From Eudasyphora cyanicolor (Eukaryota > Arthropoda > Insecta > Diptera > Muscidae), in assembly GCA_963930755.1 (NCBI GenBank), contig OZ005735.1, positions 269,392,556 through 269,456,555 of the forward strand: DNA of 64,000 bases, read 5' to 3'. The notes under the pieces are model-generated. The model made no database searches. It was not told where the DNA came from and worked only from the letters and a program-made list of their open reading frames with translations. Positions 12,543 to 23,700 of this stretch are shown here, in pieces (positions within the stretch are counted from its first letter, which is position 1; each line of letters begins with the position of its first letter). Position numbers and translations under genes: made by a program.

Positions 12543-12851
12543 TTAGGCAACGGGCAAATGAGCACCGGAGGGTTGGAAACCGTTTTCATCAGCAACATAG
12601 GTAACGGTGAATTTTTCACCGGTCTTCTCATCAACCCAGGAGTAAGTACCATGGACGACAAGGGCTTCGTGGTCAGAACCGGCATCCTTCAATTTACCTT
12701 CGGCGGTGTGTTCGGTACCATCGGAGGTAGCAAAAGCCTGGAAGAATTCTTCGGGTCCGACTTCACTTTGGTTTCTCACGGTTTCAACATCGGGACGAGG
12801 AGCAGCCAAGGCAACGGCGCAGAGAGCAGCGAAAACAATAAGCAATTTCAT
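12543..12851 (-). CDS. Larval cuticle protein, Lcp65A-like (RR-1), copy 1
   Basis: This 102-residue secreted structural protein of the cuticle probably binds chitin. Residues 1-17 (MKLLIVFAALCAVALAA) form a signal peptide. Residues about 30-102 carry the Rebers-Riddiford RR-1 segment: SEVGPEEF, SDGTEHTAEGKLKDAG, HEALVVHGTYSWVDEKTGEK, then FTVTYVADENGFQPSGAHLP and VA. Family members are usually near 100 aa, so this is full length. The ATG at 12851 is chosen over an in-frame upstream ATG (12881) because the signal peptide starts there and its context is CACCATGA. It is intronless. Neighbours are repeats only, although the other two cuticle genes are 30-37 kb away. A TATAAATA box upstream suggests stage-specific transcription in epidermis. 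The specific Lcp65A orthologue cannot be named. Confidence 0.93.
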   Translation of the reverse strand: MKLLIVFAALCAVALAAPRPDVETVRNQSEVGPEEFFQAFATSDGTEHTAEGKLKDAGSDHEALVVHGTYSWVDEKTGEKFTVTYVADENGFQPSGAHLPVA

Positions 12852-12917
12852 GGTGATTGGTTTTGTTCCGTAGATAGTCATAAACTTTGTGGATAGCTGA
12901 TGTATCCGACGTCCGAG

Positions 12918-12925
12918 TATTTATA
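12918..12925 (-). promoter_or_regulatory. TATA box of cuticle gene 1
   Basis: TATAAATA lies on the minus strand 67 bases upstream of the chosen ATG, with an initiator-like ATCAG about 27 bases downstream of its first base. The downstream leader resembles those of the other two cuticle genes. Confidence 0.7.
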
Positions 12926-13679
12926 GTGAAATGGTCTGCGGAGAAATTGCCTTCAAACAAACGTATTCTAGATCTACATAGATAACAATTTGCATCGTTC
13001 ATATTTGACAAACACAAAATCGTTGATTTGAAATGCAAATTTGTTTTGCTCCACAATTGCCTTTGTTTATTACTCTTTAATCTGAAATTTCTAAACAAGT
13101 CTTTGGACATATATACAGGGCATAACCCATTAATACCGCCTGGACTGGTCTACACGAATGTGGTCCGTCTATGCAAATGTTGCACTGCATAATTTCACTT
13201 AAATTATTATTTTTTGTTTGCGAAACACATAAGAAATAATTTAGGAGAAGAAGAAAAGCTTGAAATCAAAACGCCAACCGGGTATTGTGTTTATTCTATC
13301 AAAACCTTAGTCAATTTTATGATTTTTTGTTAATTAGAACAGTAGCTTCTATAGAAATCCAAAAGGTTTTAGTTGGGGAAACCCTAAAATGTTTGTTACG
13401 AGGAAAATGAGATATGATTTGTTTAATTTATGTTCTCTTCTTAAAGGTCACGATTTAAAGGGTGTTTTTTGAGTTGCATAACTTTAAATTAAAATAAAGC
13501 AAAGCAAAATATGTTGAATATCAATTAAAATGGATATATTGGATAGATAATTTTATGGCATTTTTTGTGATTTGCCCATGTGGCCGCCACGGCAGATTCC
13601 AATTTTGACACACTTTTTACAGCATTTGCGTCCGTATTTAGCAATTAATTCGTTTTAGTTTTAGCTTTAGGTTTATATA
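12926..13679. other. Upstream region of cuticle gene 1, no gene recognised
   Basis: About 750 bp of AT-rich, apparently non-repetitive DNA. It may include regulatory sequence for the cuticle gene, but no specific motif stood out. Nothing else could be supported. Confidence 0.4.
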
Positions 13680-14047
13680 GGGTGATCCATTTCGAGGTTT
13701 CCTACTTTTTTAAAAAAAACACAGACAATTCAAATTGAATGGTGAATGTTTATTATCATTTGAAAGAATATTCTTTGGCATTTATTTTTGAAGATTATGT
13801 CTATCAAATGTTGGCCGCGGCTACGTCTCAGATGGTCCATCCGTTGAGTCAAATTTTCGATGACTCGTTCGAGCATTTCGACTGGTAACTGGCGAATGAC
13901 AAGCGTGATGTTTTGCTCCAGGGCCTGAATCGAAGCGGGTTTGTCCGCATAACTTTTAGACTTTACATATCCCCACAGGAAAAAGTCTAACGGTGTGATA
14001 TCACATGATCTTGGCTATTGAAAAAAGTATCTCTACTTAGATCACCC
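13680..14047 (-). mobile_element. Mariner-like family M3, deletion derivative
   Basis: The ends are GGGTGATCCATTTCGAGG and, inverted, AGATCACCC, flanked by TATA on both sides. Inside, 13760-14020 carries on the minus strand only the 3' part of an M3 transposase (compare 37850-38078), fused directly to the opposite terminus. It provides the uninterrupted sequence in which the T-run insertion site of two family 1 copies can be recognised. Confidence 0.8.
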
Positions 14048-14051
14048 TATA

Positions 14052-14300
14052 GTAGCTGTAGCCATAGCTAGCTGTAGCTGTAGATGTAGCTGTAGCTGTA
14101 GCTGTAGCTGTAGCTGTAGCTGTAGCTGTAGCTGTAGCTGTAGCTGTAGCTGTAGCTGTAGCTGTAGCTGTAGCTGTAGCTGTAGCTGTAGCTGTAGCTG
14201 TAGCTGTAGCTGTAGCTGTAGCTGTAGCTGCAGCTGTAGCTGTAGCTGTAGCTGTAGCTGTATCCACAGCTAGCTGTAGCTATACCTGTTGTAGCTATAC
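14052..14300. repeat. Hexanucleotide microsatellite (CTGTAG)n
   Basis: About 30 near-perfect CTGTAG units occupy 14076-14262, with degenerate units on both sides, starting right at the M3 element border. The alanine-threonine reading frame across it is an artefact of the hexamer. Confidence 0.95.
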
Positions 14301-14730
14301 CTGCTTCTGCAGATGTCTTTCAAATCAATTAACAACATCATAACGTGTTCGCCGATCAGGCAGATTCCGTCTTTGCAGCTCGTACGTCTCCGTTTAATCT
14401 CTAGCGCCCAATATGTTATACAGTTGTAGTTGTAAATGAAGGAACAGACTCCCCCAAAGTAGAATCTATATCGGTGTTAATATTGGTTGGACTGAGTCCT
14501 TTCAAATGAAAGTATTGCTGTTGTTATTGTAGTAGCAGTACAGGTGTTTGTTTTCCATTTGGGCGCTGTTTTTATTCGCCTAGTAAAGTGGGCTCCGCTG
14601 TATTGGTTTCCAGGCCAAGGTAAATCCTCTTCCTCCGAGGCCACTGGTGGAAGGTGATCTCCTAGCACGATATTGACTCTTAGTCTAGATCATGAAGGTG
14701 TTTTTTGATCTAGTTGCGATGGCTGAGACG
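14301..14730 (-). other. Unassigned DNA with a LINE-like scrap
   Basis: On the minus strand 14340-14370 reads CLIGEHVM, resembling HRLIGEH in the LINE at 30371-30420. The remainder is not recognised, and no intact gene is seen. Confidence 0.3.
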
Positions 14731-15180
14731 TTAGCAACCATGCAGATACTGCTTCGACAGCAAAAAATTGTGAAGTCGCACGGGTATGATCTTGGTCTCC
14801 TCATGTAGGTGGTCCACTGAAGACATGAGGAAGCACCCTGTCGCAGTTATCAGGTCGGCATTTTGGCAGGTCTGTATGTTCTGCCACAGCGTCTCGCTCA
14901 CATTCGGTGACCACACTGGTGCTGCATAGTTTACCACCGACTGTGGTAAACTTTTGACTTTTTAAGAGGTCAACAAGGTTTCTTTGTCTGATTCCCAAGT
15001 TCTGCCGGCTAGCGACTTGAGGACATTGTTCCTAATTTTCATTTTATTGCAGATAGCTGTGGCATGCACGTTAGACCTTAACAGGCAATCAAATGTGACA
15101 CAAAGAACCCTAGGGTAATTGCTGGTCGGAATTCTTGTATCATCGACTATCACATTGAGTTGCCTGTTTCACTCTACGTG
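14731..15180 (-). pseudogene. Jockey-like LINE reverse transcriptase fragment
   Basis: Minus-strand pieces in shifting frames spell the C-terminal thumb region of jockey-clade reverse transcriptases: VTFDCLLRSNVHATAI, RNNVLKSLAGRTW, then NYAAPVWSPNVSET, ATGCFLMSSVDHLHEE and LLSKQYL. The order matches F/Doc/jockey-type elements. It lacks the catalytic core and has at least two frameshifts, so it is a dead 5'-truncated scrap. Confidence 0.75.
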
Positions 15181-15244
15181 GTTTGGGCTTATTGTTTTCT
15201 GATTTCCACATACGACTTTCGCCCACACATGTAATTGACGATCC

Positions 15245-15719
15245 AACTTTTAAAACTGTTCGGAGCTATAGCTAAATCTTAACCGATTTTCTTCCAATTC
15301 GGTAGTGTTGGTTCATGGATCAAGAAACTCTACCATTCTAAATTTCAAAACGATTGGATGTAAAATACAGCTTCTATAGGACTAAAGGGGCCAAATCGGA
15401 CGAAAGATATATATGGGAGCTATATCTACATCTGAACCGATTTCAACCAAATTCAATAGGGTTCTTTACAGCTGCGAAATACTCTCAACTGCAAAATTTC
15501 ACAACGATCGGAGTGAAATTGCGACCTGTAGTCGACGAACAACTTTACATGGACAGATGGACGGACGGACGGATAGGCATGGTCAAATCGACTCAGCTAG
15601 TGATTCTGAGTCGATCGGTATACTTTAAGGTGGGTCTAGCTGTGTTATTTTCAGGTGTTACAAACATCTGCCGTGAAACAAACTTATAATACCCTGTACC
15701 ACAGTGTGGTGTAGGGTAT
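15245..15719 (-). mobile_element. Family 1, subtype B, right end missing
   Basis: It retains about one and a half central units, the GACGGACGGACGG tract and the complete left palindrome ending at 15719. It abuts the LINE scrap side without a hairpin end. Confidence 0.8.
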
Positions 15720-16082
15720 AATGAAATTTCGACTAAATTTTGAATTCAAATTCATGAGTAATGAAATTCGATGAAGTTTGATTAAATTTTGTAGAAAAAT
15801 GTAATTTCCGCAAAATTAATTTTCAACGAAATTTTCGAAATTTTCAGCGACCTTTTGTTTGAAAATTATAGTTATGAGGAAATTTCTATATAATTTAAAC
15901 TTCCACAAAAGTAAAATTTTGACGAAATTTCTATAAATATAAAATTTCTATATTGATTTGCAAAATTTTCTATATTTTTGCAATTTCGACAAAATTTATA
16001 AGAAATTTTCGTCAATAGTTGCTACAAAATGCATTTTTAACGAAATTTTTTGAAACGTTTTTGAGTTATAATATATATATTA
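15720..16082 (-). repeat. AT-rich array segment
   Basis: AT-rich phrases of the degenerate array in minus orientation. No gene is present. Confidence 0.5.
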
Positions 16083-16399
16083 GGTATGGTTCCTTTGCCG
16101 AAGGAACCATACCTCTAAAACGAATTCTGATGTCCCCGAAAAAATCCCACTTTGACCCATTTAGAGTGCTCCAATCGAGTCCAAATGTATGGAACCCCCA
16201 CGGGGTTCCAGGGGGTGTGCCACTGGCATGGGTGGGTCGGACCTCCAAAGTTAGTGGGGGTCGGTCATACATTTGGACTCGATTGGAGCACTCTAAATGG
16301 GTCAAAGTGGGATTTTTCAAAATTTGCCCCTACCCAAAAGTTCGACCCAAATTCCGGGACATCAGAATTCGTTTTAGAGGTATGGTTCCTTCGGCAAAG
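16083..16399. repeat. Long imperfect foldback (inverted repeat)
   Basis: The outer arms 16094-16136 and 16356-16399 are reverse complements (CCTCTAAAACGAATTCTGAT). The inner arms 16139-16191 and 16267-16318 are also reverse complements (TTTAGAGTGCTCCAATCGAG). The loop is about 75 bp, with a 37-nt asymmetric bulge on the right side. A small hairpin (GGTATGGTTCC) sits on the left shoulder. The block is GC-richer than its surroundings. It could be a foldback transposon or a hairpin-RNA source; open frames across it are accidental. Confidence 0.9.
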
Positions 16400-16993
16400 T
16401 TTCTTATTTTGATCCCTAGAATACGATTTTCACTGAGCAATGGGGACTTTTTTGGCCTCCACACAAATCGACCCGGCATAATATTTAAACTTTCTGTGAA
16501 TATTAAATATTATTAAATATTAAATTTCGACAAAATTTTTTATAAAAATTTTAATTTTGACAACATTTTCTATAAAATATCTATTAACAAAAAAAAAAAA
16601 AACTATACACAAATCTAATATCGTAAAAAAATAAAAATTTAATTTCTTCAAAATATTCCTCATGTATAAAATGAAATTTCAAATAAATTTTCAATAGTAA
16701 CAAATTAAATACAGAAAAATTTTGAACAAAAATTAAATTTTGGCGTTATTCGAGAATTTTGAATAAATGCATTTTCATCTAATTTTTCGATAAAATTAGC
16801 TACAAATTGCATTTTAAACCACTTTTTTTTAACAAACTTCGATTTATTTATTTGAAATTAAATTTTGAGAAATTTCTATAAATATTAAATTTTGATTTGT
16901 GTATCGTAGACCTTCTATGTTATTTATGTTGTTGTAATTACTTAGGCTGTAGGTCATACAAATAAAAGAAAATACTTCTATTTGTTTATTTTT
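16400..16993. repeat. Unassigned flank and AT-rich array
   Basis: 16400-16500 is GC-richer and may belong to the foldback element. From about 16500 it is the AT-rich degenerate array, then about 90 bp of apparently unique DNA. No gene is seen. Confidence 0.4.
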
Positions 16994-18209
16994 ATACCCT
17001 ACACCACACTGTGGTACAGGGTATTATAAGTTTGTTTCACGGCAGATGTTTGTAACACCTTAAAATAACACAGCTAGACCCACCTTAAAGTATACCGATC
17101 GACTCAGAATCACTAGCTGAGTCGATTCCGTCCGTCCGTCCGTCCATGTAAAGTTGTTCGTCGACTACAGGTCGCAATTTCACTCCGATCGTTCGGAAAT
17201 TTTGCAGTTTAGAGTATTTCGCGGCTGTTAATATCGCTATTGAATTTAGATATAGCTCCCATATATATCATTCGTCTGATTTGGCCCTTTAGTCCTATAG
17301 AAGCTGTATTTTACATCCAATCGTTTTGAAATTTAGAATGATAGAGTTTCTTGATCCATGAACCAACATTGCCGAATTTGAAGAAAATCGGTTAAGATTT
17401 AGCTGTAGCTCCCATATATATGTTTCGTCCGATTTGGCCCTTTAGTCCTATAGAAGCTGTATTTTACATCCGATCGTTTTGAAATTTAGAATGGTAGAGT
17501 TTCGTGATCCATGAACCAACATTGCCGAATTTGAAGAAAATCGGTTAAGATTTAGCTATAGCTCCCATATATATGTTTCGTCCGATTTGGCCATTTAGTC
17601 CTATAGAAGCTGTATTTTACATCCGATCGTTTTGAAATTTAGAATGGTTGAGTTTCTTGATCCATGAACCAACATTGCCGTATTTGAAGAAAATCGGTTA
17701 AGATTTAGGTATAGCTCCCATATATATGTTTCGTCCGATTTTGCTCTTTAGTCCTGTTGAAGCTGTATTTTACATCCAATCATTTTGAAATTTAGAATGG
17801 TAGAGTTTCTTGATCCATGAACCAACACTACCGAATTTAGAGAAAAGCGGTTAAGATTTAGCTATAGCTCCCATATACATGTTTCGTCCGATTTTGCTCT
17901 TTATTCCTGAAGAAGCTGTATTTTACATCCAATCGTTTTGAAATTTGAAGAAAATCGGTAAAGATTTAGCTATAGCTCCCATATATATGTTTCATCCGAT
18001 TTGGCTCTTTAGATCCAATCGTTTTTATACTCTACACCACACTGTGGTACAGGGTATTATTTAAGTATAAAATGTCCCAAAAGTAAATTTATGTAAACAA
18101 TTTATACATGAATTACAAAATTTATATATCAGAGTTATTCAATATTTCGAGAGTGGTGTAGGGTATTATATAGTCGGCCCCGCCCGACTTTAGCCTTTCC
18201 TTACTGGTT
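16994..18209 (+). mobile_element. Family 1, subtype B, full-length
   Basis: The left palindrome, five or six central units and the B-type right end (TTTAGCCTTTCCTTACTGG) are present. A second degenerate copy of the palindrome lies near 18027-18060 just before the right terminal domain. This internal palindrome recurs in other B copies (19236, 24357, 25943), so it is part of the B right domain. Confidence 0.88.
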
Positions 18210-18229
18210 ATTTTTATTCTTCTCCAATA

Positions 18230-18258
18230 TTTTGACCAACTTCGCTGGTCATCTTCAG
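18230..18258 (-). ncRNA. Degenerate hammerhead-like core
   Basis: On the minus strand CTGAAGA is followed by a stem GACCAG/TTGGTC and CAAAA in place of GAAA. It is probably a decayed relative of the motif at 6842. Confidence 0.2.
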
Positions 18259-18434
18259 GGATATAAATAAACAAAAAGTTACATTTATATAGCAAAAAAC
18301 ACTATTCGCCTGCTGAAGCTTTTCGGTTACAGATCAAAATATATTATTAAAAATAACGGGTTTTCCAATAGGGATGATATGATTTTGATGTGACGTTTTG
18401 GCCATTTGTAATATGTCATGATCTGTCATTTGTT

Positions 18435-19324
18435 ATACCCTACAACACTCTGTGGTACAGGGTATTATAACTTTGTTTCACGGCAGATGTTTGTAACACC
18501 TGAAAATAACACAGCTAGACCCACCTTAAAGTATACCGATCGACTCAGAATCACTAGCTGAGTCGATTTAACCATGTCTGTCCGTCCGTCCGTCCGTCTG
18601 TCCATGTAAAGTTGTTTGTCGAGTACAGGTTTACATTCACTAAGATCGTTCTGAAATTTTGCAGTTTAGAGTATTTCGCAGCTGTTAAGATCGCTATTGA
18701 ATTAGGTTGAAATCCGTTCAGATTTAGATATAGCTCCCATATATATATTTCGTCCGATTTGGCCCTTTAGTCCTATAGAAGCTGTATTTTACACCCAATC
18801 CTTTTGAAATTTAGAATGGTAGAGTTTCTTGATCCATGGACCAACATTGCATTTGAAGAAAATCGGTTAAGATTTAGCTATAGCTCCCATATATATGTTT
18901 CGTCCGATTTGGTGCTTTAGTCCTATAGAAGCTGTATTTTACATCCAATCGCTTTGAAATTTAGAATGGTAGAGTTTCTTGATCCATGAACCAACATTGC
19001 CGAATTTGAAGAAAATCGGTTAAGATTTAGCTATAGCTCCCATATATATGTTTCGTCCGATTTTGCTCTTTAGTCCTGTTGAAGCTGTATTTTACATCCA
19101 ATCATTTTGAAATTTAGAATGGTAGAGTTTCTTGATTCATGAACCAACATTGCCGAATTTGAAAATCGGTAAAGATTTAGCTATAGCTCCCATATGTATG
19201 TTTCATCCGATTTGGCTCTTTATATCCAATCGTTTTTATACCTTACACCACACTGTGGTACAGGGTATTATTTAAGTATAAAATGTCCCAAAAGTAAATT
19301 TATGTAAACAATTTATACATGAAT
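18435..19324 (+). mobile_element. Family 1, subtype B, lacking the hairpin terminus
   Basis: The palindrome here is mutated (ATACCCTACAACACTCTG). About four central units and the internal second palindrome near 19236 follow. The sequence then changes to AT-rich array at about 19325, where other copies continue into the hairpin. Confidence 0.85.
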
Positions 19325-22300
19325 TTCAAATTTTGTCAAAATGTAATTTTCAAAAAAAGATCAACTAATTTGCATATTAATAGATAATTACGTTGAACAA
19401 TATATTTTGTGCAATTTTATATAAAATGTAGATTATTTATAATTGCGCTTTTGTAGCGCAATTATAAATAATTATAATTATTTACGTGAATGGTTCTCGA
19501 AATTGAAATTTTGTTGAAAAATCATTTTTTGGAAAATGTTTTATCAATAGCATTTTGCTAAATAGTTGGTATCCTTGAAATTTGATTTTTTCCTTGAAAA
19601 TTTCCTTAAACATGATTATTTATTTGCGTCAATTGGTTTCGAAATTGAATTTGTATACAAATTTCATCAAAATTATTTTTTGGGAAAATTTCTTTGAAAA
19701 TTAAAATTTTTATAAATAGTTTTCGCAATAACATTTTTCTAAATATCTGGTATCATTGAAACTTGAATTTTATCATGAAAATTTCCTTGAACATGTCGTC
19801 GAAATTTTATTTTTCTAAAATATTTCGCCGGTACTGATTTTATTGAAAATTTAGTGGAATTATTTGTTTTTCTAGAAAATTTAGCCATTGCATTTTATAG
19901 CAAATTTTGTCAAAGATTTATTTTTCAAAATAAGTATTTGTGAAATTTTAAATTTTATATAAATATAAATGGTCGTTCAAATTCTAGTTTTGTAGAAAAT
20001 ATCATCGAAATTACATCGATGGTTTTCGAAATTATTTATTTTAAGCAATAGTGTTTTTCGTAAATAAAAATTTGTTCTCTGAAATTTGTTTTTTTTTTGT
20101 TGAAAATTTCGTTCAACATTTTGTCCAAATTTTATATTTCTAAAAAATCTCGTGGATACTTATTTTTGTAGAAAATTTAGCCAAAATTAGATTTTATAGC
20201 AAATTTTATTAAATTTTCAACTAATTCGCATTTTCAGAGATAATATTGTCGAATTAATTATTTTGTGAAATTTTATATAAAATATGCACTTTTGTAGAAA
20301 ATATCATCGAAATTGCGTTGGTTGTAATTTCATAATTATTAACATTAATTGTTTTTGAAATTAAATTTTTGTAGTAATTTTGTCAAAATTGTTTTTTTCA
20401 TAAGAAATGTTTTCACAACATTTTTGAATTTGATTTTTTTCTGTAAAATTTTTTTTTGAAAATATTTCAAATTTAGTTCAAAATGCATTTTTATAGCAAA
20501 TTTTGTCATTTCTTGAAATTTCCTTCAATATTTTGTCGTAATTTCTAGAAAAACTCGTGGATACTTATTTTTGTAGAAAATTTAGTCAAAATTTCAACTT
20601 ATCTGCATTTTTTACAGATAACTTTTTTCGTTGAAGATTCAGTTTATTAGAAATGTGTTCATAATATTTTTGAATTTGATTTTTTTTCTCGAAGATTCGG
20701 TTGAAAATATTTCAAATTTAGTCAAAATTGCATTTTTATAGCAAATTTTGTCATTTCTAGACATTTCGTTCAACATTTTGTCGCAATTTTATATTTCTAG
20801 AAAACACGTGGATACTTATTGTTGTAGAAAATTTAGTCAAATCTGCAGTTTTTACAGATAACTTCGTCAAATTATATATTTTGTGAAATTTTATATAAAA
20901 AATCGTTGAAATTGCACTTTTGTAGAAAATATCATCGAAATTGCATTGGTCTAAATTTCATAACTATTAACATTAATTGTAAGATTATTAACATTAAGAG
21001 TAAGACAACAGACGGCAACAAGGCAGGACGTGTCTTTTTATGTTATGTGTTAGTTTTGTTTACATACTCAAATTCCTGAAGATGTTCCTCAAAGAGGAAC
21101 GAAATATCAAATATATAAAAAACATCAAAACTTGACCTCGAGCTTGTTCATTAATTAAAAACAACTAAAATTAATTGTTTTTGAAATTTGATTTTTGTAG
21201 TAATTTCGTCAAAATTGATTTTTTTGCAAAACTTCGTTGAAAATTGAGTTTTTTTTAAAATTTTTTTCGCCATAGTATATTTATAAAAATTTTTCCTGAA
21301 ATTTGATTTTTTTCTCGAAAATTTGGTTGACAATTTTATTTTTCTAGAAAATTACAGAAAATGCGGTCGAATATAATTATTTTCTAGAAAATCTAGTAAA
21401 ATATGCATTTTTTTAGCAAATTTTTTAAAAGTTTTATTTTTAAAAAAATTTCAACTAATCTTCTGCCATTTCATAGATAATTTCGTTGAACTAAATATTT
21501 TGTGAAATTTTATATAAAAATATCGTTGAAATTGCACTTTTGTAGAAAATAGCATGGAAATTTCAGTAGAAACTTTGGCATTCGAAATTTATTTTTTTAT
21601 ATAAATTTCGCCCAAAATGGCTTAAAGAGTTTTTTTTTTAATTTTTTTAAAAAATGTTTTCGCAATTGTATTTTTCTAAAAATTTTGTTTTTTGTTTCAC
21701 TCTAAAATTTCGTTGAAAAATTTGTCGCAATTTTATTTTTCTTGAAAACAGCGTCTATTTTTTTATTTTTTCAGAAGATTTAGTCAAAATTGCATTTTTA
21801 TTGAAAATTTCTATATTCGACAATATCATAGAAATTGCAGTAGAATCTTTGGACCAAATATGACAATTATTCACATCAAAGGCCCTTGAAATAGCAAATT
21901 TTCGTAATTGCAGTTTTATAAATTTTTTTTTTTGAAAATTTCGTTGAAAATGCGTTTTTGTAGAAAATTGTGTCGTATTTTTTACAAGTGTTCTCTTTCA
22001 ATTTAGAAAATTTATTCGAAATACATTATAATGTCAATTTCTAAATTTTCTAAAAAAAATTGTTGAAAATCCTTTCTATAGAAAATTTCGTGGAGATTGA
22101 TTTAATAGAAAAGTTAGTCGATATTATTTTTTTTTTCTAGAAAATTTAGTCAAATATGTATTTATATAGCAAATTTTTTCAAAACTTAATTTTTCAAAAA
22201 ATAAAAACGATTCATAGACAATTTCGTCAAATTTAATATTTTGTGGAATTTTAAATTTTGTACAAAACGTTGTTCACATTGGACTTTTGTAGAAAATGTC

Positions 22301-23700
22301 ATCAAAAGTGCGGTAGAAAGTTTGGTCGAAATTTCATAATTATTCACATTAGAGGTTTTCAAAATAGCATTTTTTAGAAATTAAATTGTTATAGAAAATT
22401 CGTAAAAATTTATTTTCACGAAAATGTCGTTGAAAATGTTGCCGAAATTTTCTTTTCCTACAAAATTTTGTGGATACTGATTTCACAGAAAATTTAGTGG
22501 AATTTAATATTTCTCTAGAAAATTTTGCCAAAATTGCCTTTTTATAATAATATTTGTCAAATATTTATTTTTCAAAAATATTTCAACTTATCTACAGTTT
22601 CATAGATAATTTCGTCAAAATAAATATTTTGTGGAATTTTAAATTTTGTATCAAATTGCACTTTTGTAGAACATGTCATCGAAAGTGCAGTAGAAACTTG
22701 GGTCGAAATTTGGTAATTATTTATATTAATGGTTTTCGAAATTCCATTTTTTATAAAATAATTTTTGTAGAAAATTCTTCAAAATTGATTTTTTCGAACA
22801 TTTGGTTGAAACTACATTTATCAGGAAATGTTTTCTAAACATTTTTTCTCGAAAATGTCGTTGAAAATGTTGTCGCAATTTTCTTTTTCTACAAAATTTT
22901 GTGGATACTGATTTTACAGAAAATTTAGTGGAATATTTTTCTAGAATTTTTTTTGTCAAATTTTTATTTTTCAAAACAATTTTAACATTCTACATTTACA
23001 TAGAAAATTTCGCCGAAGTAAATATTATGTGAAATTTTAAATTTTAAACAAAATGTTGTTCACATTGGATTTTTGTAGAAAATATCGTCGTAATAGCAGC
23101 AAACTTTGGTTGAAACTTCATAATTATTTAGACCAATAGAATTCGAATTGCATATTTTGGAAAAGAATTTTGATAGAAATTTTAATCAATTTTTTTTGGA
23201 ACATTTCGTTAAAATTCATTTTTTTAAAACGTTTTCGTAATAGCATTTTTCTAAAAATTTGGTTTCCGTGAAATTTGATTTTTTCTCAAAATTTCGTTGA
23301 CAATTTTTAGTGGAATTTAATATATCCCTAGAATTTGTTTGTTAAATTTTTTTTTTTCAAAAAAATTTGAACATTTTACATTTGCATAGTCGAAGTAAAT
23401 ATTTTTTGAAATATTATAAAAAAATGTTGTTTACGGACTTTTGTAGAAAATATCGTCGTAATAGCAGCAAACTTTGTTCGAACTTTCATAAATATTTATA
23501 ATTTTCATAATTTTATAGAAATTAAAAATTGATAGAAATTTTTCTAGAAGATTTTGACAGCATTTTTCACTCACTTGACATGAAATCCTCCAGAGATAAG
23601 TAGAAGATTCGTAGAAACTGAAAATTTATAGTAAATTTTTTCGTATTTCAGTTGTATCGAAAATTCGAAAGATATTTCAGTTTTATCGAATTGCATTTTT
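19325..23700 (+). repeat. Degenerate long-period AT-rich array, copy 2
   Basis: 20621-23700 is a near-identical copy of 6377-9460. 19325-20620 is extra array not present at that locus. Landmarks recur at about 20332, 20958, 21865, 22337, 22713 and 23120. It includes the empty site of the 5191-6376 insertion at about 20618. It carries no gene. Confidence 0.8.
21076..21104 (+). ncRNA. Hammerhead-like core motif (duplicate)
   Basis: This is the duplicated counterpart of 6842-6870, with the same CTGAAGA / GTTCCTC-GAGGAAC / GAAA order conserved. Confidence 0.35.

Noticed and set aside
12504..12896. 130-codon plus-strand frame over cuticle gene 1
   Set aside because: It is the antisense shadow of the cuticle coding sequence; the same shadow appears over the other two copies.
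12882..13110. 108-codon frame upstream of cuticle gene 1 on the minus strand
   Set aside because: It crosses the TATA box and leader and enters the signal-peptide region in a different frame.
14037..14267. Thr/Ala-rich minus-strand open frame
   Set aside because: It is simply the (CTGTAG)n microsatellite translated.
16019..16516. 165-codon frame over the foldback
   Set aside because: Both strands give comparable frames because the region is an inverted repeat; no domain or signal is present.
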